Shown here piece by piece: positions 11,306 through 22,567 of a stretch of DNA of 64,000 nucleotides. The stretch covers positions 145,593-209,592 of the forward strand of contig JAPDRN010000058.1 in assembly GCA_030247855.1 (NCBI GenBank). Direction: 5' to 3'. Source of the stretch: Knufia peltigerae (lineage: Eukaryota > Ascomycota > Eurotiomycetes > Chaetothyriales > Trichomeriaceae). Numbering within the stretch: the first letter of the stretch is position 1; each line of letters begins with the position of its first letter. The notes below the pieces were generated by a model. That model searched no databases. It saw only the letters and a program-made list of their open reading frames with translations, and was not told the origin of the DNA. A program made the position numbers and the translations under genes.

Positions 11306-13027
11306 ATGTACATCCTTGGGGTCGCAGGCGGGTTGCTGCGCGTCCTTCTCCCTTTTGCTGTTTCTTTGACGCTTTATTTGTATTCATATCCTGTCTTCCA
11401 CGGTTGTGTGTTTCCAGCCCGCGATGCTTCCACGACGACGGCCTTCGCCTATACTCTCCAACAACATTGGCCGTTCACGCACGCTTTAGACGCGCCGGCC
11501 CTGCCTTCGGTTCCTTTCCGATTACTTGTGCTCGCTGACCCTCAATTAGAGGGAGATAGCTCACTACCGAAGCCTGAAGACGCGTTTCTACGAAAGATAG
11601 AACGCCGATGGGCAACGATCTGCGCAACAGGAGGCCATGATTTCAAATCTCAAATACTCGAGGATGTGAGAGGCATCCTGCTCGAGGATATCCCGACATC
11701 TTTGCAGGCTCTTCGAAAACGACTGGATCTGCTTGGCAACGATTACTATCTGGGCCACATCTATCGAACCCTACACTGGTGGACTAAGCCTAGCCACGTA
11801 ACGGTGCTGGGAGACCTGATCGGGAGCCAATGGGTCACTGATGAGGAGTTTGCATGGAGAGGCTGGAGGTATTGGAACAGGGTCTTTGCCTCTGGGCACA
11901 GGATAAGCGACGATATAACGAGCTCGAATATCAAAAAGGAGGAACAAATCTTTGAGGCAAACGATGATAGTTGGATGACGAATATCATCAATATTGCCGG
12001 AAACCACGATGTTGGCTATGCTGGAGAGATCTCTCAGAGCAGGATGGATCGTTTTGAACGGGCGTTTGGAAAGGCCAACTGGGATGTCAGATTCCAATAT
12101 CCTTACCACGGCATTTCAAGCAATGAGACCATACCAACCATACACCTGATCGTGCTGAACAGCTTGATCCTTGATTCTCCAGCTTTCTCGGACGACCTTC
12201 AAGCCGAAACATTCAACTTTATCAATAGCCTGATCTCCGATCGTTTGCGACCTGTCGAAGATCGTTCCTCGTTCACCCTTCTTCTCACGCACCTTCCTCT
12301 ACACAAAAAAGAGGGCGTATGTATAGATGCTCCATTTTTCGACTATTGGGGAGATGACGACGGCGGCGGTGTGTATAGACCCCATGGAGTCAGAGAGCAA
12401 AATCATCTCAGTACCGAAGTAAGCCAGCATGGTACTCTTGAAGCTCTTTTCGGAATGACTGGCAACGTCGATGCACCAGCACAAGGCAAGGGAAGACATG
12501 GATTAATTTTGACCGGACATGATCATGAAGGATGTGATGTCTTGCACTATGTCCCTTCAAACACAACTTGGTCTAGCTCCACAGGGAATGTTGAAGAAGG
12601 TCGACAAACGACATGGGAGGCAGTACGTTGGGATCAGGTTGACGGAAGAAATTCACATACTGGTGTGCGGGAGATCACTTTGCGAAGCATGATGGGGGAC
12701 TATGATGGCAACGCAGGTCTCCTCAGTGCCTGGTATGATCTCTCGAGCAAAGGATGGAAGTACGATATTTCAAGGTGTGGCTTGAATGTCAAATTGTGGT
12801 GGGCGGTGCATGTTCTCGATTTGACTGCGCTTGCTGTTTTTACGCTATGGATGGTCGACCTTGTTGCTCGCATATTCTTCCCTGCAGGAAGTAAACATGA
12901 CCAGCATCAGTCTTCCCATGTTCTCAAGCTTAAGTCGAATCACGTGGCCGCGCCAATAGCAACGACATCGGTACCAACGAACAAGCTCAATTCTGATACA
13001 CCCAAGGCAAACAAGAAATCAAAATGA
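11306..13027 (+). CDS. Ted1/Cdc1-type membrane metallophosphoesterase
   Basis: An intronless frame of 573 residues. An N-terminal hydrophobic stretch (about 5-30) and a second one near residues 495-525 fit a membrane protein of the ER/Golgi with a lumenal catalytic domain. Metallophosphoesterase signatures appear in order: LADPQLEG (metal-binding Asp), LGDLIGS, GNHDVG, LLLTHLPLH and LTGHDHEGCD. This set, and the DPQ form of the first motif, are typical of yeast Cdc1/Ted1 and human MPPE1/PGAP5, which remove ethanolamine phosphate from GPI-anchor glycans so that GPI proteins leave the ER. I assign the family with confidence; the exact substrate and the choice between Ted1 and Cdc1 orthology are inferred. 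The tail is basic (PKANKKSK). Confidence 0.88.
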   Translation: MYILGVAGGLLRVLLPFAVSLTLYLYSYPVFHGCVFPARDASTTTAFAYTLQQHWPFTHALDAPALPSVPFRLLVLADPQLEGDSSLPKPEDAFLRKIERRWATICATGGHDFKSQILEDVRGILLEDIPTSLQALRKRLDLLGNDYYLGHIYRTLHWWTKPSHVTVLGDLIGSQWVTDEEFAWRGWRYWNRVFASGHRISDDITSSNIKKEEQIFEANDDSWMTNIINIAGNHDVGYAGEISQSRMDRFERAFGKANWDVRFQYPYHGISSNETIPTIHLIVLNSLILDSPAFSDDLQAETFNFINSLISDRLRPVEDRSSFTLLLTHLPLHKKEGVCIDAPFFDYWGDDDGGGVYRPHGVREQNHLSTEVSQHGTLEALFGMTGNVDAPAQGKGRHGLILTGHDHEGCDVLHYVPSNTTWSSSTGNVEEGRQTTWEAVRWDQVDGRNSHTGVREITLRSMMGDYDGNAGLLSAWYDLSSKGWKYDISRCGLNVKLWWAVHVLDLTALAVFTLWMVDLVARIFFPAGSKHDQHQSSHVLKLKSNHVAAPIATTSVPTNKLNSDTPKANKKSK

Positions 13028-13815
13028 AAACGATCCACAGAGGGTCCGGGTTGTACACAAGCTACTTGATATACTTGCTACCACTGGGTCCAGGCATTCG
13101 GCAGGATCATGATTCAGGGATAAAGACCTTTGTCACCGTCATCATACCATGACACTGGTATCGACAACTGCTTTCCATGTTGCATTTCTGGTTGCTGGAA
13201 GATGCCCTGCAACTGAAAAGCAAACGTCGACTTATCAAAGAAGCCAACTCTCTGGCTAGTGGTCTCTGGCTGTCAAGTTGGAGACAGATTGCTGGAACTA
13301 TCTTGTTCATTCTGAGACATGTCACTTTCCTGAAAATGTCCTTGCCAGAGCACAGACGGCGACACCACTCTCAGCAGATGCCGTTACCTCACAGTCACCG
13401 ATACCAACTTGTAGCGGTGTTCATTCATTAGTGACGCATGAGAGATCAACACGACAACGCGACCAGAGCCACCTCGTGATAATGTCAACACGGTTGAATA
13501 TCAGACATGGATCAACTGCGCAGTCACACAAGCCGTGTCGCATGTGGCTGGACCGATGATATCCTTTCGGCCCTTCACCATTCAGTCCTGACAGACAGGC
13601 AGCGATGAATGCTTCAATCGAGTTCCACACATAGTAAAATTTCCAACATTTGATTCCTCACATCAGCCTCTTCCAATAAATCTTTTCATCTTTCCCTTTT
13701 CTTCTCACACAGACTATCTTCCTACTTTACTAGAACCATCACTATCTTCCTTCAACTACCTGAGAGATTCACCACCTGGCTTGACTTTACACCATAGCTG
13801 GTGCATTTGATCAAG
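13028..13815. other. Intergenic region, promoter of the Cys-rich hypothetical gene
   Basis: No gene recognised. The 130 bases before 13816 are strongly pyrimidine-rich (cttttcttctcacacag, cttccttcaact), typical of a fungal core promoter and 5' UTR. Confidence 0.45.
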
Positions 13816-15655
13816 ATGGTTACCTTGATTCTATTGAACCCTGCACTCGACACTCCAATATCGTATCTGTGGGGACACGATCAATACGAAGTTTGTGTTG
13901 ACTGTGTTCGTGCTCGTGAATGCCGTACTTGTGATGGCGAGACCAAGACGACCTTCAAGTTGTGCGAGGTTCATCGTGACATGTGAGTCTAGTGATCTGC
14001 TTTGACTACTTGTCATTTCGTTGTGTTTCAGTCTGTCCTTTACCGATATCTTCATTGCTCTGTCTCTGTTTTCTCACCACCAACTGGTCGATATTTTCAA
14101 GATTGTCCAGAAACGTATAATGTTCAAACCTCTATAGTCTGTCTTGTCTGGACTTGAACATGTACTATACAACCTTCTCAGGGTTTCATCGCGCTCATTA
14201 CCAGACCGCGCATGGACTAACACACATCAACGCAGTGACGAAGAGACCTACGATGTTGCCACCCTGGATGACATCCGCGACAAAATCTACCCGTTGTACT
14301 CTTCTCTGCCAGGATCCAACGAAAAAAGAAAGTCCATCTTGAAGAACCTCAAAGTCGTCACCGTGAGCCGACCCACACCATTTTGGCGTCGTCGAACTCC
14401 CGCAATCCCCAATAATACTACTACCATCATCATCAACAACAACAACAAGGAGGCCGAGCATGACGACGACGACGACGACCCTCTACCGATTCCAATCATC
14501 ACCTACGTTCATGGCAAAGGTTGCATCTTCTCGGATAGTCCTGACGTTGTCATCAAACCCGCAGAGTTTGTCAAGGCAATTGACGATCTTGCAAAGACCA
14601 GACACGACAAATTGACCAAGATCCTCGACGAAAGAGTCAGTCAACCTGAACACCAACCACCAGTCACGGACACAGGTAAAGAAGGTGGTGATGGTGGTGG
14701 CGGAAGAGCCCATGCCGGATCAACTTCATCTGCGTCTTTATCTTCAGATACTGCTACTACTACTACGGTGTCTTTGAGTTCTGGCTTGTCGACCTGTAGC
14801 ACAGAAGACTCCAAAACAAATAAAAAGTCACACACCACCGTGACCACGACGTCATGGGAGGAGGAGGTCGGCAGCGAAAGTGACTACGGCCACGAGACCT
14901 ACTACGAGAGACGTCAAGCTCAAGAGGCCAAAGAAGAGGCGGAAGTAATGGCCCTCATTGCCCGCCTGGCCGCCGAAGAGACCACTCGACGCATCCGCGA
15001 CGAAAAGGCTCGGCTCGAGGCGTGCATGGCTACCAGCGGCCTCGCCAAGGGATTGTATTTCAAACGATGCAATGGCATGTTTAGAAATGCTCTGGACGAT
15101 GAATTGTTGTTGCCCTTGTCACCTTCGACTTGCACTTCAACAGCTCCGGGTGTCGATACGTCTACGGCCCGAAAAGGAATCGAGTCTATTGACGTCAACA
15201 AGAATGACTCTTCAAAGAGTACCACCACAACTCTCGCCACGGACATGGTCACGACCACGACCAAGACCATTCCTCCTGTCAGTGACGGTGCCGGTGCCGG
15301 CGCCGGTGAATGTACACTATCGGGGGCAGGTTACTCCCTACTCGCACACCAAGAAAACATCCACACCTTCCCGGCATCTTCGACAACCGAAAGTGACGGT
15401 GATGATGACGATGAAGACGACGAGGATGACAACGACACCTTTTACGACGCCATCGAAAGAGCCAGAGCCAACCCACAAATCTTCAAATTCATCACTCCCG
15501 TCCTCATGAGTCGTGAAGCCCTGGTGCGTGACGGCAAGGTCGAAGCCGGAAACCTCGAAAAGGCGAGTTGGTCATTCAACAATCTTGAACGTCGTGCCCG
15601 TCGTCGTCCTCCTCCTCCTCCGTCTTCACACCCACCTTCGGCTTCGACAAAGTGA
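13816..15655 (+). CDS. Hypothetical protein, Cys-rich N-terminus and acidic low-complexity body
   Basis: Not recognised. My best model has two exons: 13816-13982 (donor GTGAGT at 13983) and 14182-15655 (acceptor CTCAG at 14181), giving 546 residues. The first exon encodes CVDCVRARECRTCDGE, then LCEVH: a CxxC-x5-CxxC spacing followed by Cys and His that looks like a small zinc-binding module. The second exon starts within a predicted helical segment (VATLDDIRDKIYPLYSSLPG) and then becomes Ser/Thr- and Asp/Glu-rich, with a run of Asp residues, a Glu/Arg-rich helix (ERRQAQEAKEEAEVMALIAR) and an RRARRRPPPPP tail. The intron is about 200 bases, longer than its neighbours, and a second small exon inside it cannot be excluded. 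The second-exon frame is secure; the joining to exon 1 is less so. Confidence 0.6.
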
Positions 15656-16932
15656 TTGAATCTGTGGAAATGGGCAAAGGAACAAAGGGAAGGGTTGTTG
15701 TTGGTGATTTCTTCTCCTTCTTCTTCAGTTCAAAGACGAATGAAAACTGCTACACGGGAATGAAGTGTGTGCGCGCAAGAATGCAAAAAATGTCCGCCAA
15801 AAACATATCGATACCTTCCCCCCCGAGACGACATGAGGATTGATTTCAAGGAGACAGAAGAAAGGAGAAGAGAGGAGACCAAAGAAAAGACAAGTGGGCA
15901 ATTTTTTCAAACAGAGAGCAGCTTTTGGAGAGGCAGAAACGAGAGCAGAAAGTGAGACCCCCCCGGCTATGATCTTGAAAGTCCTTTTGGAGCTTGGTGC
16001 GGTGGTCGGTGAGAAGATTGGATTGATCATCAGGTGGGTTTCGAAGGGTACAAAAACGAAGAAGCAGCAAAAAAGGGAAAAGAAAAGAGAAGAAAAAGTC
16101 ATCGTCGGTGAGACTTACTCTACGGATAAAGATCATCACCACAATCGACAATCAAAGAGTCGACCGGTGAGGTCGAACAGACTGCCCCCAGTTACCTAGA
16201 TAGATAGATATCAGACCAAGCGGCAGTAGAGGACGCTACATATCAATATGATGAAGAAAACTTGCATCCTCCATCATCTTCATTATCATCATCTTCATCA
16301 ACTGTTGTTGTCGTTGTCGTCAACAGGCACAACATTTCATCAAGTCGTCATCTTTCGTCTCCCGTTGGCACTGCCAGGTAGGTATACTCTACATAAAACA
16401 AGTCACGACGTTTAGGTACCTAGCGAGCTAAGTCTCCGAGCATCATGTCGGCATCGGTAGATGACAAGACAAGAGAAAGACACATGCACCTCTCTCAGTA
16501 GCAAGTTCCTCATCACAAACCACAAGTCAGTCAATCTTACAGGTACAACTTGATCAGGCTCAGGCGTCACAATTGATAAACCAAAGATCCATCTACTCTT
16601 TACGAATTCCAAGACAAGAAACAAGCCTCAATATTTGCAGAACGATGAACCGATTCCTGATATTGCTATTTCTCCAGTCTTTTGTCTAAAAGTAGTAGCT
16701 GACATAATCGGGTTCGCACCACAACACAGATGTCTGCTGTATCATCTGCTATTTGAGCTATTCGTACGGGGAAAAACATCATTTGGGGGTTAGGTGGGAA
16801 GGAAAGATTGGTTTTTTTGAATGCTTAGTGCATTTGAGCATTGTCTCCCAATTGTCGCAGAGCCTTAGAGACCACATCGGTCCAGTGTTCCGATTGCCAA
16901 GTTGGGAATATCACCATGACACGATCTGAAAT
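15656..16932. other. Intergenic region with simple-sequence tracts
   Basis: No coding region is supported. A purine-rich stretch (15840-16100), a GATA run (about 16199-16210) and a CAT/TTG triplet tract (about 16270-16325) make long but meaningless open frames. The right end is the 3' UTR of the minus-strand 14-3-3 gene. Confidence 0.5.
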
Positions 16933-17885
16933 TTAAGCATCAGTCTTCTCAGCCTCGGCGGCGGGGGCAGCGGCAGCCTCAGTCTCCTTAGGTGCTTCAC
17001 TTGATTGACCAGCTGCCTCTTGTGGTTCAGCCTCAGAAGAAGTCCAGAGGGTCTGCAATCTGTCAGTGACACGAACAATTCGACCGACTAAAGTGTACTC
17101 ACCAGGTTGTCCCGCAGCAACTGCATGATCAATGTAGAGTCCTTGTAGCTTTCCTCGCTCAGGGTGTCAAGCTCAGCGATGGCATCATCAAAAGCCTGCT
17201 TTGCAAGGTGGCAAGCCTGGTCGGGAGAGTTGAGAATCTCATAGTAGAAGACGGAGAAGTTCAGGGCAAGACCAAGTCGGATGGGATGAGTAGGAGCGAG
17301 ATCAGTCTGAGCAACCTCGGTGGCAGCCTTGTAAGCTTCAAGAGACTTGTCGGCGGACTCCTTTCGCTTATCGGCAGTGGCGAATTCAGCGAGGTAGCGG
17401 TGGTAATCACCCTTCCTGGTCGAGGGGTCAGATGTGCCTGGTCGAATTAAGAAGAAAAAACTTACATCTTGTGGTAGAAGACCTTGGACTCGCCGGATTG
17501 GGCCGAGGGGATCAAATGTTGATCGAGGACCTCAAGGATGTCTTCGCAGATCTTTCCGAGCTCCTTCTCGATTGTCTGGCGGTATTCCTTGATGAGTTTG
17601 ACCTGCGCCTCATTGCCTTTGGATTCCTCCTTTTGCTCGATAGATGTGACGATTCTCCACGAGGCTCGGCGAGCGCCGATGACGTTCTTGTAGGCGACAG
17701 AGAGGAGATTTCGCTCTTCGACAGAGAGTTCTTGGTCTGCAGATGCAACGACCTTCATGTTCTCGACCATTTCTGCGCTAGATCAGCAACACGCGACGCG
17801 AACAGAGGCAGAAAAAAAGCTCACCTTCATAGCGCTCGGCTTGCTCAGCAAGCTTTGCCAAGTAGACTGATTCCTCGACACCCAT
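16933..17885 (-). CDS. 14-3-3 protein
   Basis: Four exons on the minus strand: 17885-17825, 17772-17466, 17415-17103 and 17052-16933, giving 266 residues. All junctions have GT/AG borders and rebuild the family sequence without a gap. Diagnostic blocks are SVYLAKLAEQAERY, RNLLSVAYKNVIGARRASWRI, KGDYHRYLAEFA, HPIRLGLALNFSVFYYEI, AFDDAIAELDTLSEESYKDS and QLLRDNLTLWTS. 14-3-3 dimers bind phosphoserine/threonine motifs and steer signalling, cell-cycle and metabolic enzymes in the cytoplasm and nucleus. The C-terminal tail after residue about 235 is Ala/Glu-rich and variable, as usual. The start MGVEESVYLAK matches the family N-terminus, so it is secure. The gene is probably highly expressed, with a strongly pyrimidine-rich promoter on its coding strand (about 18555-18612). 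Confidence 0.97.
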
Positions 17886-19229
17886 GTTTGATGTTAATTT
17901 TTGGTGAATTGGTTTACACTAAGAAACACCTGTGAGACTGATGATTAGCGGAAACTCTGTCCACAACGGCAAGTAAGAACATGTGCGACGGTTCCAAAGA
18001 ATGGCGAATAAATGTTGCTGCCATGGAAGAGGGCCAGATCGTGATGCAGGACGGCTTCCTCAAGGTCCATGGTCATGGTTGCTGCACAAAGCTCGAGATT
18101 GAGGCTGTGGAAGTCGACGGACGGGATTGACGTCAATCAGACGCCTGTGTTGAGATTTGAAGGAGTCGCGATCTACGATTCGAGGCAAACATGCTGCAAA
18201 GATGACGAGGGATCTTGAGCGACGGTGTGCTTTGCATCGTCGGCCTGAGCTAAATTTCGCAGGGATCACAGCGCAAGTGAGGGTTCCGTCGTCGCGGCTG
18301 AAGACGTGGGGTATACAGGTACCCCTGGACTCACGAGGGGGACAGTAGGGAGAAGAGCTTACCGTCTCGAAAGAGTGGAAGAATGAGCGAGAGTCGTTGT
18401 GAGCGAGGACTCGAGAGATGGAAGATTTTGGAGGCGCAGAGAATTGAAAAAGTGTGGAAGTTGGTGTGGTGGTTTCAGGTTGTGTTGTGGTAGAAAGGGC
18501 AAAGATGGGAATCTCAATTCAAACGAGACTAACTTAAGACTTGTGCGCAGGCAGTGACAGAGTTGGGAGGGTGGGAGCAAAGCAAGAGAGGGAAGGAGCG
18601 CAAAGGGGGGGCCAACAACTGCGAAAAGCCCACCATCCCCAATTCGGCATGGCGTCATCTGTCCACCGTCAGCTATCAAAACTGAGGTCTTTCTCACATT
18701 AATCTCCCCAGTTTCACATCGACGTGTCTGTTTCATGTCGTCGAGAGGCTGAAAGATGTCAAAACCATTGTACAGTACATACGTACCGTCTGGAGTACAT
18801 GTTCCATATATAGACGGATTTTTTTTGGCTCCTTTTATCTATGAATAGTTGGATGACAATGAGATCACCCTCTCGCTAGCATGATAATTGTCGCTGTGAC
18901 TCTGTAGACCTTTCAATCCTTTGCATTCTTCTAGACAAAATAAAGTACTATAGACGTCTACACAGAGTATATTTATAGTTTCAACCTGCCTATTATCTTT
19001 ATTTTCTGCGCGTACAGTATCTCTGAAGTACCTAGCCTCGTGTTGGTGTGTAGTGGCCACGTGATCCTCATCTGCAGGGTTCAATCTCGTCATAGCGTCT
19101 GCGCAAGCTTGTTGCAGCAACACTAAGCGAGCTTCTCCCGCAGGCCGAACTTCAAACAATCAACCATCTGCAAATCTTTGTTGTCCTCTTGCTAGTCTAC
19201 CGTCGAATCCTTGATCAATCTTTTTCACA
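17886..19229. other. Divergent promoter region between the 14-3-3 and ATPase-inhibitor genes
   Basis: No gene recognised. On the minus strand about 18555-18612 is a long CT-rich tract suited to a core promoter for the 14-3-3 gene, whose fungal homologues often carry a 5' UTR intron. The right 150 bases serve the plus-strand ATPase-inhibitor gene. Confidence 0.5.
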
Positions 19230-19753
19230 ATGCTGCGAACTCAAGTTGTCAAGCTCGCAAGAGCCACTCCTGCTGTCCGTCGGTCCTTCTCCGTCGCCTC
19301 CTTCCGTGCCAGTGAAGGCGATACCGGTGCTCCAAGATCGAGCATGACCCATGGGTAATGCTACCTCATTTGCTGGGAATGGTGGAAGACAAAGGAACCC
19401 CAACACTAACTCCCTGGTAGGGACTCGTGGCAAAAGCGTGAGCAGGCCAGTGAAACCAAGTACATCCGGGACAAGGAGATGGAAGCGTAAGCTCTACCTG
19501 GCTCCTTTTTTCTCCATTAGCACACAACAAAAGTTGATCGAGGCACGAACTCTAACATCGGTGCCCATACTAGTTTGAAAAGACTCAAGGAGCGTCTTGC
19601 CGACCAGAGAGCCCACCTCGAAGAATTGGAGAAGCACATCAACACCCTGGAGAGCGAGCGTACGTGAAGATTCCTCATATGCCCAAGACTCCACGAGATG
19701 GACTGACACAAAGGTGGGCAGGCGTTGATTTGGACGAGAGATCAAAGAAATAA
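19230..19753 (+). CDS. INH1: Mitochondrial F1F0-ATPase inhibitor (IATP family)
   Basis: Four small exons: 19230-19354, 19421-19486, 19574-19659 and 19722-19753, giving 102 residues. The first exon is a mitochondrial presequence rich in Arg/Ser/Ala (MLRTQVVKLARATPAVRRSF). The mature part has the IATP pattern: DSWQKREQASETKYIRDKE, then a charged coiled coil (LKRLKERLADQRAHLEELEKHI). Family members bind F1 when matrix pH falls and stop ATP hydrolysis. The last exon encodes RVDLDERSKK; its acceptor (GGCAG) is my choice over a nearby AAAG because it keeps the frame and ends quickly. Its 3' end faces that of NSP1, 353 bases away. Confidence 0.88.
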
Positions 19754-20106
19754 GTGACGGGATCAAACATGCACCACCAGAATTGACTTGGGAATTGCTC
19801 TGTTCTGCTCTGTACAGATATGAATGCCCCCAGACTCTGCTCAAATACCAATCAATGAGTCGTGAGGCGCCTGCCACTCCGCTTTTGTTTGCTCAGGTTC
19901 CAGATTGAGCTCTTCTATACACATTTGCAGAAGCCTCCTTCCAATCATCTATCATTCTGTCACGATCCGGGCTCTCATGGAAAAATAATCAAAAACTTCA
20001 CTCGTGTTGGACTAGCTGTCTGACCTAGACCTATAGCTGTCACTTCCTTCAAGTGAGGCTTTCCCGTATCATCAATTAACGTTGCCCATAGTCATACAAC
20101 CAAAAT
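19754..20106. other. Convergent 3' spacer between the ATPase-inhibitor and NSP1 genes
   Basis: Presumed 3' UTRs of two genes facing each other. Nothing else was seen. Confidence 0.5.
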
Positions 20107-22148
20107 CTACCTTCTGCCCATGTAGCTGCGATAAAATTCCTGCACAGCCGTGCCGCTACCTTGACCCATAGAACCATTCAGGTACCCAAGATTACCAGCC
20201 GTCTTCTGTGCTGCAGCCACTTTTTGTTGCAGAGCAGCTGTGCCCTGATCAATGGTCTGTAGTTGCATAAGATGCGAGTTGAGGATTTTGACGATCTGGG
20301 TAATCTGCAAATAATCAGTCTTGTAGCACGATAGTTACCATAAGATATGCTTACTGGCTCGTCTGCCTTGCCATTCTTACTCAGACTTGCATTAGCAGCA
20401 TTGACTTCCTCAACCATACTGCCCAAGTCGCGTTCCATTTCATCCAGTTTCTCTCCGAGTCTTTCTGCCAACTTGTAAGTCCGCTCCCTCTCCTGATCTG
20501 GCCCTCCTAGTTCGGTCTGAGTTGCACTGTCTTTTGCAAGCATCTCATCAATGTCAGTCTCGTATTTGGTCAGCCAGCTCTCGAGTTCGCTCTGCTGATT
20601 CTCAACCGCTGCAAGTTGCATGTCGACGCTCATGGTTTGTCTCTCGCATGTTCTTGTCCGGACATAGAGCTTGTCGATCTTGGAAGAGTTATCCACAATG
20701 ATCTGGTCCCAACGAGCAATAGTCTCGGCCTGATCCTTGAACTCTTTGGAATATCGAGACATGTCAGTTGCCCATCGCGTTAGCACTTCGTCCATTGTTT
20801 TATTGCGTAACCGAGACTGAGCTGGAGGAGGGGGACCTGTGGTGGATGTCTGAGCTCCAATGGTGCTCTGTCCGAGCGCTTGCGTGGTGCCAGCCCCCGG
20901 GGCAGCAGTGGCCGTGGTAGGAGCAGGCTGAGCAGCTGAAGTAGTGCTAGCTGGGCCAAATGAGAATGGGGACGCAGCCGGGGCAGCAGTTGTTGTAGGT
21001 TGAGAGGTTGCCGTAGTTGTGGCGGGCCCGAATGAAAAGCCTTTTGCAGCCGGTGCAGATGTCGCCGTGGTGCCAGTCGTAGTTGCGGCAGCCGTCGAAG
21101 CAGCTGGAGTAGAGTTACCTGCGCCGAGGTTGAGCCCACCAAACAGTGGTTTAGATGTTGGAGCAGAAGTCGCCTGTGCTGGCGCAGCAGAAGCCTGTGT
21201 CGAAGATGGACCGAAAGAAAATGCTGGTTTTGTTGCGGGCGCTGTTTCAGTTGTTGCTGCTGGCGCTGCTGGCTTGGGGAAAAGGCTTGTGCTGCTATCT
21301 TTGGCAGGAGCCGCGCCGAACAATGAGGGTGTAGTCCCCGGGGCGGCTGGCTGCGATGTTGCAGGTGTAGTTGCAGTTGATGCTGCTGCGGAGGGTCCGA
21401 AAGAGAACGCAGGTTTAGGCGCTTCGGCGGTGGTCATTGGCGCTGGTGTAGAAGATTGAGTTGTTTCTGCTGGATTTGGAGCGCCAAAGCTGAAGCCACC
21501 AGTGGCCGGCTTGGGTCCAAATAGACCACCTGAAGGTGCTGCTGGCGCTGGTGCTGATGATCCAGAGGTAAGAGCATCGGGTTTTGTGAAATTGAATGGT
21601 GCTTTGGCTGCACCATCAGCAGGTTTCGCTCCAAACAGACCACCACCGCCAGTGCTTGCTCCGAATGTTGACCCAGAAGGGGGAGGCCCAGCAGGAGTCG
21701 TTGATGGATTTCCGAAACTGAAAGCATTATTTGTGCCTCCGGTCGCAGGGGTTGTCGAGCCAAATAGCGAAGGCGCGCTTGTTGAGGGTGTTGATGTCTT
21801 GTCTGGTGTGCCGAACGAAAAGGTAGGTTTTGCGCTGTCACCACCTTGGGCGTCGTCAGGCTTTTTGGCGCCGAATAGACCCCCAGATGGTGGCGCACTT
21901 CCAGAACCAGCACCAAAGAGACCAGATGCGGCGGGCTTGTTGTCCGTCGATCCAGCTGCTCCGAATAGACTCGGCGCAGCTGTACCAGACGTAGGTTGCT
22001 GTCCACCAAAATTGAACCCTGTTGTATTGGTGCCTGATGTACCACTGCCAAAGAGTCCACCACCACTCGCAGGCTGATTTGCTGTTCCAAACAATGATTG
22101 ACCACTTCCTCCCCCAGATGAGGCGGGAGGGTTGAAGTTGAAAGCCAT
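20107..22148 (-). CDS. NSP1: FG-repeat nucleoporin Nsp1
   Basis: Two exons: 22148-20355 and 20304-20107, giving 663 residues. The start MAFNFNPP, rather than a Met 11 codons upstream, matches the family N-terminus. Residues 1 to about 430 are FG repeats: early GLFGA/SLFGS types, then FSFG types separated by Ala/Thr/Pro linkers. From about 450 the Nsp1-C coiled-coil region begins (MDEVLTRWATDMSRYSKEFKDQAE), continuing through the second exon (ITQIVKILNSHLMQLQ) to YRSYMGRR. In other fungi Nsp1 sits in the Nup57-Nup49 central-channel complex and the Nup82 complex and forms the permeability barrier. The large unspliced repeat region and small last exon are usual. It shares a 419-base divergent promoter with the Laa2-like gene. 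Confidence 0.95.
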
Positions 22149-22567
22149 TTCGGAAAGTTGCCAATGGAGGAGGTATTTCAACGACGATGAGAGGTTTCGC
22201 AGGTTATCATCGCCGGTCGGAAAGGAATGGTAGGGAAGATTACAGGCTTTGATGGTCTGAGTATTAGCCGTGAATTGTTGGCAATGACTTCCAGCTTGAC
22301 AAAAGGAAGGCTATCTAGTGTAGAAGTTGTAGTGTCAATGGAAATACTGTGGACGCGTTTGGGCGCGGAGACAAAAAGTCGAACTGCCAGGTACAATATA
22401 CGGAGTACGGAGTAGCGCAGTCTGCAGTGCCCCAAACGTGGAATGCGAAAGCGAGACACAACTGCCCTTCGCCCAACGACCTCCGCTCACTCATCTTCTC
22501 ACTCTTGTCGGCCTCTCCACGCCCTCGACCTCAAAGCGATCCAAACATTGCACACAGTGCGTCTACA
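22149..22567. other. Divergent promoter between NSP1 and the Laa2-like gene
   Basis: 419 bases contain both promoters and two overlapping TACGGAGTA words (22399-22414), closer to the plus-strand gene. Confidence 0.55.
22399..22414. repeat. Two overlapping TACGGAGTA words
   Basis: tacggagtacggagta contains two copies that share their terminal TA. It lies in the divergent promoter, about 155 bases before the plus-strand start codon. Confidence 0.6.

Noticed and set aside
15725..16199. Several overlapping frames rich in Lys/Glu or Phe/Leu
   Set aside because: They derive from a purine-rich simple-sequence tract read in different frames and strands.
21019..22077. Ala/Pro-rich plus-strand frames
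   Set aside because: Antisense shadows of the NSP1 FG-repeat region.
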